DNA of 64,000 bases from assembly GCA_033439265.1 (NCBI GenBank), contig JAVTVX010000002.1, positions 5,404,001-5,468,000 of the forward strand, written 5' to 3'. Both the position numbers and the translations under genes were made by a program. Below are positions 12,188 to 22,704 of this stretch, piece after piece (the first letter of the stretch is position 1; every line of letters begins with the position of its first letter). The stretch comes from Dillenia suffruticosa (Eukaryota; Streptophyta; Magnoliopsida; Dilleniales; Dilleniaceae). The notes beneath the pieces are model-generated. The model was not told the origin of the DNA and did not search any database. It worked only from the letters and a program-made list of their open reading frames with translations.

Positions 12188-12237
<50 letters not shown>

Positions 12238-14547
12238 GCCTCTTCTCCTTCGCACGGCTGCCTCACCTTCCTCCCCCTCCGCCGCCACGCTCTCTCCACC
12301 GCTGCTCCTCCGCGCTCTCTCCACCGCTGCTCCTCCCTCCCCGCGAGCGCAGCCTTCCTGCCTGCACAGCCTCCCCGCGAGCGCGGCCTCCCTGCCAGCG
12401 CGGCCCTCCTCGCTCGAGTGCATGCCTTAGCTCGCGAGCTCGCCAGCCTGTAGCGCGATCCTCCTTGCACAAGTGCGCCACTACGCGCGATCTTCTGCTA
12501 GCGCTCCACAGCATGAGCGTGTGACTGCCCGAGTGCTCCACAGTGTGAGCACGAGCGCGCGCCTTGCACGATCTCCCCAGCGTGAGCGCACCCTTGTGCG
12601 ACCCTCCCCGTGTGTGCGCGAGCACGCCACAGCACGTTACCTCCCGCGGGCACACAACTGCCTACTAGCCCGTGAGTCCACCGACCCGCGAGCCCACCAG
12701 CCCGCGAGCCAGCAAGCCCGCGAGCCCGCCTGCTCATGAGCCCACCAACCCGCGACCAGCCGTATCCTTCGGGAGCTTACCTACAGTCCCCGCAAAAACC
12801 CTAGGCCGTGGCTTCTTCACTCCAGGTAACGACCATGTTGGTTGTAGTTCTAGGGTTTGGTATTTAAAATTTGAGTTAGTTGCTAATATTGTTCAAATTT
12901 GAAAATATTACCGGTTTTAAACCAATTTGATGGGCGAACAAAAGCTAGATCTGAAACTTGCGAAACCATAGGTGAGAGAGAAATGCAATCACTTATACGT
13001 TTGAAATAAATTTTATCGAATTTAGGTTTCAATATCTTTAAGATGACATTAATTTATACAAACTTAGGAAAGATGATAAACCCTAAGAATAATTGAAAAT
13101 TTGATGACAATTGTGATAATCTGATTAGGTTGACTTTCTTGGAGATTCGAGAAGTCGAGTTGGTTTGATTTTTGAAAATAGGGAGTGATCGTCCATCCTA
13201 GAAATGTGAGTGGAACTCTAATCTCTTGTATGAAAGAGTGAAACCTGATTTTATCATATTTTTAATAAAACATACTTTTGATATGCATTGTCTCACGTAT
13301 GGAATTGAAATTCAAATTTGTTTTGTGATTATTGGAGTGTTATATTTATATTTTCTACGATTATGCATCCATATTTGGAATGAAATGAAATTGTGCCATG
13401 ATTTGAGAAATAGAATGTTTTCTATTCTACCATTGCATTGCTTTGTTGAATTTAAATGATTTTGACGAAATATATTGGCACACGGATTTGAATTATTTTC
13501 ACGAGATGATGAGATGATTTGGCTATATGAGTTAGATACCTACTAGCTTGAGATGATATGATGATATGACATTATTTGACTGATTTCGTAGCTACGAAGG
13601 GCGTTTGTAGAGGTACCGGGTTGCCCGGTTACACTTCTACAGGAGGTATCCGCAAACGCCATATTTCTAATGCCTGTTCTTGGTCACGGTTGACCTTTAC
13701 TAGGATCTTTTCGACTTACTCTATGATCTACTTGATTTTAAATGGATACATATATGTATGTTAACGTGTGAATGACTAAATGAGTTCATTTTAGCGAACA
13801 TATCAAGATTTACTGTAAAATTTGAATTATTGATTATAAATGATATTATTTGACACTCCAATATTCACCTACACTATTAGTATTTGAGATTAATCCCCCA
13901 CTCACTGGATATCTTTCTTGATACTCACTCCTCTTCTTTCCCTCCTCAGACAGGATTATTGTACTAGAACGACGCTTCGGACTCTAGAGAATTTGGTAGC
14001 TCGTTGGCGGATTCGAGTGTTTTTCAACGATGAGATTTAAATTAAGTTGAGATATGAGTTTCGTATTTTTGTTTTTTGACCTTGAGATTTGTAGTTAACC
14101 GTATATTTATTTGGGATTGACTGTATAATTTATGTACATTAAATTACGAAACTCTCATATTTCATTTGTATTGAGGCAAAATCGTAGTGTTTGAATGTTA
14201 ATTTGGAAAAATTGATTGTAAATTGTATAAAACTTAGGTCCGCTCAGTGTGGCGCCTGCTCCTGCTCTAACTGGGTATGACAATAAAGGTCTATGGCTAG
14301 AATTATTGGTAATTTATATAGCCTGGCGTTGTTCTGGATGTCTGTTGTGGTTGGTGGGTTGTTGTGAAGACGAGATGACTATTTTATTTTATTTACAGAA
14401 TGTTTTTAAATTATACAGGTTTAAACATGTTTATTTGTACATGGGAGATTTTCGATTTATTGGGGGATTCTGCCATATTTTCTATAAAAATACAGCCGAT
14501 ATTTAGGACAACAGGCGGCTACTCACGACTCGGTTCGGGGCGTGACA
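11844..14547 (+). repeat. 3' LTR of the Gypsy chromovirus
   Basis: A 2.7-kb LTR starting TATAACACCGAC (TG degraded) and ending GTGACA. It includes a long (CT)n run at 12176-12233, a GC-rich segment with repeated GCGAGCCC-type words at 12660-12760, and the CGTAGCTACG palindrome near 13588. The many overlapping ORFs at 11992-12902 on both strands are compositional artefacts. Confidence 0.85.
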
Positions 14548-16080
14548 TTTACAATTTTTTGACTTGTGCCCAAATTTCATACATGTGTAACATTTCTATA
14601 ATTTGATATTTTCTAAACTTGATACAAAGAATTTATATTACTTTTTCTGAGTTTGTATAGGATTATATCCTAATCTAGTCTTATCAAACACTACTCTTTG
14701 TTCTCCTAGAATAGCATCTAGTTTCTCTTTTCTCTGAATAAATTTCATCAATATAGTATTTTGTCTAAACTTCTTCTCCTTTTGTTCAGTCAATTCCTTT
14801 ATTAGGGCTATGTTTTATTTTGTATATTTACACTATCCTTTTCCAATTGTTTATCATTCAATTCCTTTTCAAACTGAGTAACTTTCAATTCTAATTTAGT
14901 ATTTTTCTCTCTTAATTCATTTGCTTCTATTTTTGAATCTTTTAAAGTCTTAATAGTTTCGGTTAAATCTCTTTTTAACAAGTTATTTTTATTTTTAATC
15001 GTTTTAATTTTTTGAGTGATTCAAGTAATATTTCATGTAATTTAGTAATTGTGAAATTGTTTTCATTAGAATTAGAACAAAAGAAATAGGAAATAAAGTT
15101 TATCTCATTGTCTGAAAGTTCTTCATTGGCCATGAAGCATACGTTAACTTGTTCCGCTGCTTGTACTTCTTCACTTGAGCTAGAGTCTTCATTATTCAAA
15201 GCTGCAAGCGTCTTCTTCTTTTTCTTCTCCTATCTTTCCTTCTTATTCTTCTTTTCCTCCATTTTCAGTAAGGGACAATCGGCTTTAATATGCCCCAACT
15301 TCTTGCATTCAAATCACCTGATTTTCTCTTTCTTTTCTGGTCTTTTGTAGAATGGTTTATTCTTATTTCTTCTTCTTATCATGAATTTCTTGAATCTTTT
15401 GGCCAACAATGTTTCATCTTCTTCATCGTCTTCTTCTTTTAAGTTTGAGGTGGTTTCACCACTATCAACTTTTAGAGTTACTCCTTTGCCTCTTTCATCT
15501 TTTGCTAACTCCTTCACATTCAGTTTCATCTTATGAGTTATCAAAGAACCCACGAGTTCATTCATGGTCAAGATTTCAAGATTTTTGAATTCTTCTATTG
15601 CTGTAGTCTTGGATTCCCATGACTTTGGCAGACTCCTTAGAATTTTGTCTACCATATCTTCCTAAGAAATTTTCTTTCCAAGTAATCTTAGTTCATTTGT
15701 TATCTTATTAAATTTTGTTATCATTTCGCTGATTGATTCTCCTTCTTTCATCCTGAAAACTCCGTATTCTTGTTTTAACAGTTTGATTTTACTCTTGCAA
15801 ACTTTATCAATACCTTCATAAATAATTTCGAGTCTTTTCCAAATTTCTTTTACTGTGATATATGATGAAACTTGATTGTATTTGTTGACGCTCAATGCAA
15901 AGTGAAGGAGAGATTTTTAGTCTTGCAGTTTGCTTGATAGGTCTTCTTTTGCTTCAATGTCATGTTCTTTAATTTGACTGGCATACGTACACCATCAATC
16001 TTTTTTGTGGAAAACTTAACTCCTTTTTTGATTGTCTCCCAAACATTTAGTTCCTATGCAATTATGAAATTGCTCATTAT
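14548..16080 (-). pseudogene. Gag of the SIRE-like Copia (UBN2 type, with zinc knuckle)
   Basis: Minus-strand pieces run from the N-terminal region (about 16080-15900, frameshifted) through 15895-15662 (UBN2 domain with KEGESISEM) and 15655-15314 (acidic and basic linker) to the zinc knuckle, then 15199-14975 (acidic serine-rich tail with NVCFMANEE). The knuckle reads stop-F-E-C-KKLGHIKADC: the first Cys codon has become TGA at 15316-15314. Capsid assembly and RNA packaging would be its role. Upstream, 16081-16218 is leader. Confidence 0.8.
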
Positions 16081-16218
16081 TTGCTTTCAGTAGCTGAAAT
16101 TGCTTCTGTTGAAGAAGGGTATACGATTTGTTAAGCAAACTTCCACTTGTACATTGTCTCCGTTAATGGTCGTTTGGATCTTTAGTATTAAGTTGTTAGA
16201 CTTCCTATCAACACACCT

Positions 16219-16230
16219 ACTCTGATACTA
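16219..16230 (-). other. Primer binding site of the SIRE-like Copia
   Basis: On the minus strand it reads TAGTATCAGAGT, ten of twelve bases matching TGGTATCAGAGC, the initiator-Met tRNA primer site of plant Copia elements. It lies two bases inside the LTR boundary at 16233. Confidence 0.8.
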
Positions 16231-16232
16231 AT

Positions 16233-18147
16233 TGTGATTCAACTAGAATGGGGTGAATAGTCAAATATGGATAATTTTTAAAATAAAAATTGAATGTACA
16301 GGTATTTAAAAATATTTGGAGACTTGACAAAAGAATAAAGAACATATATAGATTTTTATAGTGGCTCCACTAAATCTGATATACGTTCACTCCATGGCTT
16401 CCTTGGATTTTTTTGTTATCAATTTAATGATACAAATTTAATTGCAAGTTCAAGTTAAACCTTTATAGTGTTTCTATGCAACACTACTCTTCAATCCTTC
16501 ACAAATTGGTTTTCTCACACTAGACCCAAAATAGTGATCCACACTTTTTGATTTGTTGAACTATCAATCAAGTAAGAAGGGAATGTCAAAGATGAGAGGC
16601 TTTAATCCACAGATTTGACAGAATTAATTTCAACTTTTAAAATACTCGAAAAATATTGGAAAAATGAAAAACAAACACAGGCGAGCAATAAATACAAGTG
16701 AAGAATTTGTTTCGAGATTCAGTTGAGCATTCACTATCTCTTATTCTTCATTTCTTTTCTTCGGTATTTATTATGACATTGAAGAGATCCGTTGAAAAGT
16801 TATTGAATTTGAACGTTTCATATTTAATGTCTGTCATTAATATTCTGTGTAATAGTACCCATTTTTCGCGCTAAACCTCTATTCTCTCACTGGTGCCACT
16901 TCCACATTAACCAATCAAAATTTGTTTATACTGCATTTGAATGTTAATTTTGATCAAAATGGAAATATTCAGAAATTCAGAAAAAGAAGATGACTATTGA
17001 GTTCAAATCTATTTCGAATATAAGTTTTCTGACAATTTTAGATCAACACGTTTAAATTGCACATCAATCTGAATTAAAAAATTTAGTATTGTGTTATTGA
17101 CTAAATAGGTTGACAAAACTATATCTAGGTCAACAAAGGCATATACCAAATTAAATAAGTAGACACACAGATTTAAATTGGTTGTGTTGTGATGTGTCGA
17201 TATATTTCTAGTGGACATCGACATGGCATTCTTTGAAAATCAATATTATAGGTCGACAAGCTTTAGCTACACATTGACACAGTTTTGTGTACTTTTAAAA
17301 TTTGTGGACCTGTTCTTATGAATTAGTCAATTTGTTGGGTATGTCGACAAGATTAAGTATAGGTCGATGTGTGTGTTTCAAGGGTTACATAACATCAGGT
17401 CAACACATTCAATGCATACATTGACACGTTACTATGCAGAACAAAAATTGATAGACCTGTCTTTTAAAATTGGTCGATATGCTAACGTATGTCAACAAGG
17501 TTAGTCATTAGGTGAATGTGTGATATCTAAACAATATTACATCAGGTCAACATGTCTTAATTTTACATCGATATGCTTTTGTACCTTCTTAAAATTGGTG
17601 GACATGACTCATAAAACAGGTCGATGTGTGTTTCATGTTGACAGGGTCAACAACACAGGTCGTTGCGTGTCTCTGAAGAAACAAGTGAAACAGGTTGACA
17701 AGTTATTAGACATGTCAATCTCTTTGGATTTTTGCCTAGTGCATGTCGATATGTTCTGAAGGTGGGTGGTTATGCTTTTAAAATTGGTTGACATGGTTAT
17801 TGAAATTTGTCCACATGAGATTATTCAGGTTGATATGTTATATGATTTAGGTCATTGTGTGAGATGGGTCGATATGTTTACGGAAGTGTCAACATATATC
17901 TATTTAACAAAATGTATTATATTTCTATAGTTCAGGTCGACAATGGTCACTTAACAGGTCAATGTGTTTAGGATTAGGTTAAAATTGGTCAACATAGATC
18001 TGAAATTGGTGGATCTGAGGAGTAGGTCGATGTGTGTGAAGAGCAGATCGACAAGTTATGCAGTCTTCCAAATTCTAAGGATTTTTCTGATTTTCTTAAA
18101 CCTATTTTCTATCAAATTTATATCATCAAAATTTATTCATCTCAATA
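16233..18147 (-). repeat. 5' LTR of the SIRE-like Copia (complete, about 1.9 kb)
   Basis: On the plus strand it starts TGTGATTCAACTAG and ends near CTCAATA at 18147, where homology to the left LTR stops and older Copia integrase sequence begins. About 17100-18147 is the GTCGAC-repeat zone (exact copies at 17252, 17343 and 17937). The boundary at 16233 is fixed by the adjacent primer site; the one at 18147 is good to a few bases. Confidence 0.8.
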
Positions 18148-18149
18148 AT

Positions 18150-20640
18150 TATCGACACACAAACGCAACATGACGATTGTAAGACTATTTACTCAAATTA
18201 TTAAGTTAAGAACACAATTTTTAGATTATCCAATTAAGAAAATTCGGTTAGATAATACTGGTAAATATTCATCTCATGCTTTTGATAATTATTGTATGTC
18301 TAGTGGTATCAGCATTAAATATTCTGTAATTTATGTTCATATACAAAATGGTTTAACTGAATTTTTATCAAACGGTTGCAATTGATTGCTAAACCATTAT
18401 TAATGAGAACAAAATTTCATTTATCTGTCTAAGGACATGCTATTCTGCATGCAATAGCACTTATACTTATTAGACTGACAAATTATCATAAATACTTCCC
18501 TCTACAATTGACTTTTGATTATGAATATAATATTTCCCATTTAAGAATTTTTGTATGAATGAAAATATACATTAGACATGAATCACCTTCTATTATTAGA
18601 TATCCTAAATATCTAACGGGTGATATTTTTAGTGCAAGATTTTCTGACTATTAGTTTGATAAAACAAATTTCTCAACATTATCCTAACAGGACAATCTAC
18701 AAATATTATAGCAAATGCGTTTAAAATACGCTTAAAGTATAGCAGATCTCTTAATGCCAAATATAAAAATTCTTGAAACAAAAAAGAATTTGTTGATCAT
18801 GATCATTTAAATGAATTGAATAATTAAAAAAAAATCCTAAAAAATTACCAAGAACACAGACTCTTGTAGAGTCAAATATAACTCCCGAAGAGCACAAATT
18901 TCAAACTTTTGAAGAGCACATAAATAAAATTTTTATAAATTTCACGACAACAAGATTGTTGGAATAGAATTGAAATAATTGTGGATGATATTTTTGCATA
19001 TAATGTAGCACTTGAAATTATGAATGAAATCAAGAATCTTAAACCAAAATCAATTGAGGAATGTCAAAGTAGAAATGATTAAACTGAATGGAAAGATGTG
19101 ATCTAATGTGAATTGAAGTCGCATACTAAATGCAAAGTTTTTGGACCTGTAGTCCAAGCACCCAAAGGAATAAAATTCGTAGAACATGAATTGGTTTTTG
19201 TGTGCACGAAATGAGAAAAATAAAGTTTTGCGCTATCAAGTATGACTCGTAGTGTAAGAGTTTTCACAAATATTGGATTTTGATTATAATGATACATATT
19301 CACCTATAGTGGATACAATTACATTATGGATTTTTATGACTCTAGTAGGTCAAAATGCGTTTAATGGATGTAATCACTACTTACCTGTATGGATATTTGA
19401 AAATGATATTTACATGAACATCTCTAAAGGATTTAAATTGCCTAACATATGTGATCCAAATTTCATGGAATTTACTCCATTAAGTTGCAAATATTTTTGT
19501 ATAACTTAAAACAATCTAGACGAATGTGGTATCATCATTTAAGTGAATATCTACTTAAAAAGAGTTATACAAATAACCAAATATGCCCATATATTTGTAT
19601 AAAGAAATTGAAATGGGTTTTGTGATCATTGCAATTTATGTTGATAATTTGAATTTCATTAGAATTTCTGAAAACAATTTTCAAAACTATCAAATATCTA
19701 AAAGAAGAATTTGATACCAAAGATTTTGAAAAAACAAAATTTTACCTTAGTTTATAGATTGAACATTTAAAGGATGAATATCCATTAATCAATCAAGTTA
19801 TATTGTTACAATTTTAAAATATATCTATATGAATAAAGTATATCTATTAAATACTCTAATGGATGTTGACAAAGATTCTTTCAACCAAGGAAGAAGCATG
19901 AAGAACTTCTTAGTATTGAAATACCATATCTTAGTGTCATTTGAGCACTTATATATCTTACTAATTGTACAAAATCTAACATATCATTTGCTGTGTGAAT
20001 GTATTAGTAAAATTTAATTTTTCTCTTATACAAAAATATTGGAATGGGGTCAAAGATATTTTTCAATATCTCCAGGGAATAGTTAACCTTGATTTGCTCT
20101 ATTTTAATAATTCTAAACCATTGTCAATTGGAGATATTGGATTCTTATCTGATCCACATAAATCACGATTTTATACTGGATATATATTTACTTATAGTAG
20201 TACTACTATATCATTGCAATCTATAAGACAATTTACATTTGTCACTTCTTCGAATCATGCGGAAATCATAGCTATTGATGAATCAATCCAAAAATGTATT
20301 TGATTAAGGTGAATGACTTATTATATTTGGAAAAATAGCAGGTTATTCTTCAGGAAAGATATTTCTACAATATTATTTGAAGACAACGCTACTTGCATTG
20401 CATAATTAAAGGGAGGATATAATAAAAGTGATAGAACTAAATACATGTTACTAAAATTTTTCTACACACATAATTTTCAGAAGAATGGTGAAATTAATGT
20501 GCAACAAATCCGATCAATTGAGAATTTAATAGATTTATTTACTAAATCCTTGCTGACTACTACCCTTATAAGATTGGTGAAAAAAATTGGAATGTATCGG
20601 TTTAAATATTTCAAGAGATATTTTCAATAGAATGAGTAAG
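18150..20640 (+). pseudogene. Copia integrase-RT-RNase H remnant
   Basis: Integrase piece 18170-18385 (IRLDNTGKYSS, HIQNGLTE), later a degenerate core, RT from about 19260 (DFDYNDTYSPIVD), the active site at 19637-19648 reading YVDN instead of YVDD, then a connection region (about 19995-20300) and RNase H (SSNHAEIIAID at about 20247; C-terminal 20445-20630). The second catalytic aspartate is replaced by asparagine. Numerous stops make this non-functional. Confidence 0.75.
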
Positions 20641-20765
20641 TACATTATCAAATATTTTGAATAGTGTACTCATTTTCTTTCACTATAAATTTTTTTTCAT
20701 TGGATTTTTTCCTAGTAAAATTTTAATGAAACTTATTATCTGTGTAATGTACATTTAAGTGAGAA

Positions 20766-20871
20766 TGTTACTAATTTTAAAAAATTTGAATGGATATCCA
20801 ATATGTGTTAACATATATATAAAGTGAATATTTTCTAAAGAAACACATGATACCATTATTTTATTAGCATC

Positions 20872-20904
<33 letters not shown>

Positions 20905-21131
20905 AATTATATTATTCCAAATATCACAATATTGAAATATCATATGTTTGAGGGAATATTTGATTAGTTTAATTTTAAATCTTTCCTTTTATGTACACAT
21001 TCCAATTTGTATAAATAACTTATTTATTCAATATAAGTATTAAGAAAATAAGATCACTCTCTCTAAAATTATTCTCTCTGTATATTGTATTCTATTTTTA
21101 GAATTTATCATAATTTTTGAATCTTATAACA
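20766..21131 (+). repeat. Probable 3' LTR of the older Copia
   Basis: A 366-bp segment starting TGTTACTAATT after a purine-rich AAGTGAGAA and ending TTATAACA, placed about 130 bp after the RNase H end. It contains an (AT)n run at 20875-20902 and a TATA-like TATAAATA at 21010-21017. No second copy is available in the window, so the boundaries are inferred. Confidence 0.5.
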
Positions 21132-21956
21132 AATATTAGTCAAAATCTTAATACATTTTTTTTAAGAAATTAATGATCCTTGAACATTTTTTAGAAAAAA
21201 ATTCACTGATATTCGATAATTATATTGGATTCAACTAAATTTAGTTTGAATCAAATTGAATTCTTAAAAAACAAAACTCTGCCAATATCTGTTTTCTTTA
21301 CACATAAAGACTCGAACCCAAGAACTTATTTAATGGGTAACAATATTCAATTGCTAAACCAACTATACATCAGTATAATCCTTAGAACTTAAACGTTACT
21401 AATAACACGATTTATTAATTAGGCACGTTGCGAACTATTAGTATTTTTATAAAATTATAGTTAATAAATTTATATAATTCAAATTAGAAAAATTTCAAAT
21501 AGATTGGAGTCCTATGAGAACACAAAGGACTAATTCCTCTCTAAAATATATTGTTATTTTGAAAAAAGTTAGAATGAGAGATTTTAAGTTTGATTCTTAT
21601 ATAAATAAAAAAAAAATTATAGAATCAAAATCCAAGAGTTCCTTTAATCAAATGATTAAACCAGAAAGAAAGAAAAAAGTTTGGCCTTATTGTTGCAACG
21701 ATTGTGATGTTTATTTATGCTCATTTAATTAATTGAAAAGGTGAGATTAGGTGTGCATGTTATTTAGATCCAATCAGCTTTTAATATGCTTAAAAGCTAA
21801 AAGTCTTGGTTGCACTAAAAAATTAGGGCTTTTGTGCTTTGTTTCTTTCTTTTCGTTCATTTATTTATTGCAAGAGGGAGATATGGGGCCTGGACCACAC
21901 CTGCTTCAAGTGTCAATGTCTTCAGCTTAACTAGCATAATGCACAAAAGCGCTCTT

Positions 21957-22104
21957 GATATATAAAATTGAAGAAGAGCCGTATCCGACCGGTCTCTTCT
22001 TCTCTAAGAAAGGAACTCTTGGATTTTTTTGATATATAAAATTGAAGAAGTGACGTATCCGACTGGTCTCTTCTTCTCTAAGAAAGGAACTCTTGGATTT
22101 TTTG
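21957..22104. repeat. Two-copy tandem repeat, 74-bp period, with hairpin potential
   Basis: Copy 1 is 21957-22030 and copy 2 is 22031-22104, nearly identical. Each holds a potential stem: in copy 1, GAAGAAGAG pairs exactly with CTCTTCTTC across a 15-base loop. A partial third start (TTGATATATAAA) follows at about 22120. Confidence 0.8.
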
Positions 22105-22179
22105 AACCCTTGGACTTTTGTTGATATATAAATTTAATTTTTTTTTGTTGACCTATACATTTTTGTGACATAGGCTAAA

Positions 22180-22375
22180 GTTTCAAAACATTTTTTTTAA
22201 GTGGATTTTTTTACCACTAATCGATATTCAGATTTTATTCGATTAATTTGATTCAAGCGTTATAGAGATTATTATAGAGTTGGCTCTTTTAAATTTATTT
22301 CTCCATTATTATGATTCGAATTCAAAATCTATGATTAAACGAGTGTAATATTTTATTACCAAATCCATAAAAATT
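22180..22375 (-). repeat. SINE-like dispersed repeat (same family as 53041-53230)
   Basis: Shares an ordered set of words with 53041-53230: a T-run, GATTAAT..GATTC, TTATAG, TTTAAATT, TTCGAATT and GATTAA. On the minus strand it ends in an A-rich tail and contains a TTCGAATC-type box B-like word, as in tRNA-derived SINEs. Confidence 0.45.
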
Positions 22376-22704
22376 TGACAAAATTTAAAAAATTTCTAAT
22401 TGAATTTTAAGTTGTGTATCCTACTATATACTATCGAAATTAGTATCACATACTATATATATATATATATGGTGGGAAAAGTCCAATAAATAAATAAATA
22501 AATAATATGAAACATTAAAAATGGATTCGTCTCCCAAAAAGGAAATGGACTAAAGCTTGAAAAAAAATATATAGGTCGAAAATGAAAGGAGTCCTCACAA
22601 AACAAAAAACAAAAATAAAAAAATAAAAAAATAATGGAAAGGGCATGAACATGAACTCTGGCACTGTGATTAATCATTAAAAATAATGCTCCACACTAAA
22701 ATTT

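Larger units (their letters stand above)
9671..14547 (+). mobile_element. Ty3/Gypsy chromovirus (Tekay/Del-like), internally deleted
   Basis: Starts TGTAACACCGACACTGCGG at 9671, ends GGGGCGTGACA at 14547, and is flanked by the 5-bp duplication TTTAC (9666-9670 and 14548-14552). Only about 600 bp of the 5' LTR remain (9671 to about 10270, matching 11844 to about 12490). The remaining 5' LTR, primer site, gag, protease, RT and RNase H are missing, and sequence resumes at the integrase. The 3' LTR is 11844-14547. The chromodomain-like C-terminus places it among chromoviruses. The two LTR copies differ visibly, so the insertion is not recent. Confidence 0.88.
1..18147 (-). mobile_element. SIRE/Maximus-like Ty1/Copia retrotransposon with env-like ORF (nested insertions; left end outside window)
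   Basis: Read on the minus strand the order is LTR (18147-16233), primer binding site, gag (about 16080-14550), protease-integrase-RT-RNase H (6642-3725), an env-like ORF (about 3274-2030), polypurine tract (about 1073-1062) and the 3' LTR (from 1057 to beyond the window edge). Bases 1-1057 match about 17100-18147 over their whole length, which identifies the pair as LTRs. The UBN2-type gag, the gag-pol-env-like order, the PBS context and repeat-rich LTRs of about 1.9 kb fit the Sirevirus (SIRE/Maximus) lineage; that assignment rests on family knowledge. The coding part is interrupted by a solo LTR (6648-9406) and a Gypsy element (9671-14547), and carries many stops and frameshifts, so it is not autonomous. 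Confidence 0.85.
18148..21131 (+). mobile_element. Older plus-strand Ty1/Copia remnant (integrase to 3' LTR)
   Basis: Coding sequence starts abruptly in the integrase core at the SIRE-like element's border and continues through RT and RNase H to a probable 3' LTR (20766-21131). The 5' half would lie left of the window, beyond the inserted element. It is heavily decayed, with stops throughout. Confidence 0.75.
21132..22704. other. Intergenic, repeat-derived DNA
   Basis: No credible gene. It contains a tRNA-like SINE fragment (about 21290-21385), a 74-bp tandem duplication (21957-22104), a SINE-like repeat (22180-22375) and an (AT)n run near 22456. The ORFs at 21514-21732 and 22453-22677 have no recognisable domain. 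Confidence 0.6.

Noticed and set aside
11992..12902. Several overlapping ORFs of 76-143 residues on both strands
   Set aside because: Same compositional artefact in the Gypsy 3' LTR (CT run and GCGAGCCC repeats).
21290..21385. tRNA gene (box A/B-like GGTTTAGC and GGGTTCGAGTC on the minus strand)
   Set aside because: No acceptor stem or cloverleaf can be formed; more likely a SINE head or tRNA-like relic.
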